Of a stretch of 64,000 bases of DNA, positions 56,689-64,000 are shown in pieces. The translations under genes and the position numbers were made by a program. The notes under the pieces are model-generated. The model did no database searches. It saw only the letters and a list, made by a program, of their open reading frames with translations, and was not told the DNA's origin. The first letter of the stretch is position 1. Every line of letters starts with the position of its first letter. Source of the stretch: Amorphochlora amoebiformis (taxonomy: Eukaryota > Cercozoa > Chlorarachniophyceae); the NCBI GenBank assembly GCA_054601695.1, contig BAAHQB010000234.1:186001-250000 (forward strand), given 5' to 3'.

Positions 56689-56966
56689 GACGACGGAGCC
56701 GGAGGGAGGTGTGATGTATACTAGATGTTACCTATTGGTTCCATACCGGATCTACCATGTATGGAATGGCTTAAAGAACTCAACGAACTCGAAAGCAAAT
56801 GGTACGCCATCGACCCAGAGGATGACGAGACCGTTTGGCAAGACATGCAAGGACAAAAGCTCAAGAATCAGGGCATATCATGGTGGATAGTAAGGTTTGA
56901 CTCCATCGACTGAGACGACGGAGCCGGAGGGAGGTGTGATGTATACTAGATGTTACCTATTGGTTC
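56517..56966 (+). repeat. 225-bp tandem duplication spanning the gag-pol end, PPT and LTR start
   Basis: Positions 56517-56741 and 56742-56966 are copies. The unit runs from CATACCGGATCTACCATGTA in the last 57 codons, through the stop, the purine tract GGAGCCGGAGGGAGG and the first 33 bp of an LTR. The first LTR start (56710) is cut after 33 bp; the second (56935) continues as the full 3' LTR. The polyprotein stop is in the first copy, so the duplicate is non-coding. Confidence 0.93.
56920..56934 (+). other. polypurine tract for plus-strand priming (second of two)
   Basis: GGAGCCGGAGGGAGG directly precedes the 3' LTR. An identical tract at 56695-56709 precedes the truncated LTR start. Confidence 0.85.
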
Positions 56967-57125
56967 CAGAAAGGGAAAGGAAATTCGTAAGAAATTCGTA
57001 GAAACTACTAGAATGTTCTAGAAACAACTAGAAGTAGAATATTCAAGAATGAACATTATTTGTGAACCAAAGTCACAGAATTCATCAAGGCATTGACAAG
57101 AAGTTGTATCGGAGTGAACATAACA
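56935..57125 (+). repeat. 3' LTR, 191 bp
   Basis: Appears identical to the 5' LTR. Followed by TATATATATAAG and the transposase remnant. Confidence 0.95.
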
Positions 57126-57137
57126 TATATATATAAG

Positions 57138-57565
57138 CAAATCGTATATGCTGACGCCGTACGTCAAGCGACAGATAAAAGGTGTCAGGGAGGATACGTA
57201 CAACTTCTATCAGTCGAAGAGTCGCATTTGCATTGAATGTGCGTTTGGAGAGTTAGTAGCGCGTTTTGGTATATTTTGGAGGAGTGTACGGTTGAAGTTA
57301 AGCCACACAGTGGAAATTGTGATGGCGTGTGTGCGTTTGCATTATGCATAATTTCCTTTTGAACGAGAGGTTGTCGAATGGATGGGTTAAAGACTCCCCT
57401 GGTATCACGGTTGAAGGGGACTGGAGACAGGGATTGGCAAACAACGTACCAATCGTTGGTCGCCCCCTTTCCGCTGCCCCGTCAGAGTTTCGCGATGACT
57501 TGGCTGAGCGGCTCGTTGCGAAGGGATTAAGGCGCCCCGCGCGTAGCACGTATACAAACTTGTGA
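57138..57565 (+). pseudogene. PIF/Harbinger-type transposase, C-terminal part with catalytic Glu, frameshifted
   Basis: The frame reads SYMLTPYVKRQIKG, YNFYQSKSRICIECAFGEL, VARFGIFWRS, VEIVMACVRLH. The Glu in IECAFG is the third catalytic residue of this family. The expected LHNF motif is broken: TTGCATTATGCATAATTTCC around 57338-57352 holds an extra 7 nt, so the frame ends LHYA-stop while HNFLLNERLSNGWV continues in another frame to a stop at 57565. Together with the minus-strand piece at 51011-51268 it accounts for most of one transposase. Confidence 0.85.
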
Positions 57566-57696
57566 CCTCATGCACTTGTATATTTACCTTTTATATCAAC
57601 ATTGTTGTCATACCTATGTGCATATATATGTATATATGTATGTGTATATATGTATATGTATGTATATATATATCGTATATCATGATATATATATAC

Positions 57697-57787
<91 letters not shown>

Positions 57788-57862
57788 CATATATATGAAA
57801 AACATAAATACATAAATCCTATGATATAAATAAATACACAAGTCCATATATATATATATATG

Positions 57863-57899
<37 letters not shown>

Positions 57900-58262
57900 C
57901 CACGTGGTCTAGAGAGAGATCTATTATTTCATAAATGTAAACTTATGCGGGCACCTCATTCTAGTCATTGGGGTCAACATTTGTTCGGGTGCCCTTTATC
58001 TTATCAATCAATCTCTGTTTTTCATGACGGTCCCACTCGATCGAAGTTAGCAGATTTGCCGTCGATCCGAAAGGCAAATCCACCGACGCTGTCATCACCA
58101 TCGTAACTGCTAGACTCTGACATGATACCAGTTAATATTGTCATGGAGATCCATGGACTATCAAAATTGCAATATTCCCAGTTTTCCGGTTTCATATTCC
58201 AGTATTAGAGGTTTATCACGAGAAGACCTCTAATACTGTGATTCTGACCAGTGGCGCGCACG
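57566..58262. other. intergenic: TA tracts and unique sequence before gene F
   Basis: TA/TATG repeats fill 57610-57900. Unique sequence follows at 57900-58262, including a short inverted repeat (TATTAGAGGTTTATCACGAG, then AAGACCTCTAATA, at 58202-58234) that could form a hairpin just before the gene F start. No exon is supported. Confidence 0.55.
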
Positions 58263-63821
<5,559 letters not shown>

Positions 63822-64000
63822 GATAACGGTAAACTACGGGAACATTCTTATACCTACGTTGCCGATCCCTACATCCCGGAGATTCCTGGAGACTGCCATA
63901 CGTTACTACCCAGCGCTTCCAGTTCTAGTCGGTAATACCGGGTACGACCGGTAGTAGCAGGGTTTGAGTATTCAAGGCGTGACGTCGTGCTATGTCACGC
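63822..64000. other. unique sequence at the window end
   Basis: About 180 bp of non-repetitive, relatively GC-rich DNA with CGGTAGTAG/TACCGG-type short motifs. It includes the 3' part of an open frame continuing from 63779 (NILIPTLPIPTSRRF) that could be an alternative end of gene F. Confidence 0.4.

Overview
The window is nuclear DNA of a eukaryote. It is dominated by (TA)n microsatellite with many TTAGGG/CCCTAA telomere-type blocks and long pyrimidine tracts. Short unique islands lie between the repeats. Read strand by strand with intron phase tracked, these islands form six intron-rich protein-coding genes with very small exons (mostly 20-110 nt) and GT-AG introns swollen by simple repeats. 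No bacterial gene organisation is present. The lineage cannot be fixed from the sequence. A protist or alga with TTAGGG-type repeats is a reasonable guess.

Layout. (1) Gene A, + strand, about 2115-17566, about 17 exons, unidentified. (2) Gene B, + strand, 18737-24012, 7 exons, complete from ATG to stop, 86 residues, unidentified. (3) Gene C, + strand, about 24402-35427, 19 exons, unidentified protein with coiled-coil segments and a short SH3/Tudor-like stretch. (4) Gene D, - strand, 45004-36138, about 19 exons, a P-loop sulfotransferase with an N-terminal hydrophobic anchor, convergent with gene C. (5) Gene E, + strand, 45154-48931, 8 exons, a COMM-domain protein closest to COMMD10. It is divergent from gene D across 149 bp. 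(6) 48932-58262 is a transposon-rich intergenic zone. It holds two halves of a PIF/Harbinger transposase in opposite orientations, a solo LTR, and a complete Ty3-like LTR retrotransposon (52122-57125) with identical 191-bp LTRs and one 1435-codon gag-pol frame. (7) Gene F, + strand, 58263-63821, a TPR-repeat protein that nearly reaches the window end.

The most unusual feature is architectural. Many exon edges are copied into the adjacent intron as tandem partial copies ('exon echoes'), each keeping the AG or GT splice site and separated by TA tracts. Acceptor-edge copies always lie upstream of the real exon and donor-edge copies downstream, as expected from tandem duplication across exon-intron boundaries. 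The introns also look like overgrown splice signals: CCCTAA blocks (which contain the CTAAC branch-point motif) and CT/CTTTT tracts often sit just 5' of acceptors.

The retrotransposon adds three oddities. Its primer-binding site continues for 53 nt as the complement of most of a tRNA-Glu, followed by a 26-bp repeat of the LTR end. Its polyprotein shows no recognisable integrase catalytic core. Its 3' end, polypurine tract included, is duplicated as a 225-bp tandem.

Gene models come from reading frame, splice dinucleotides and phase continuity by eye. No transcript or database evidence was available.
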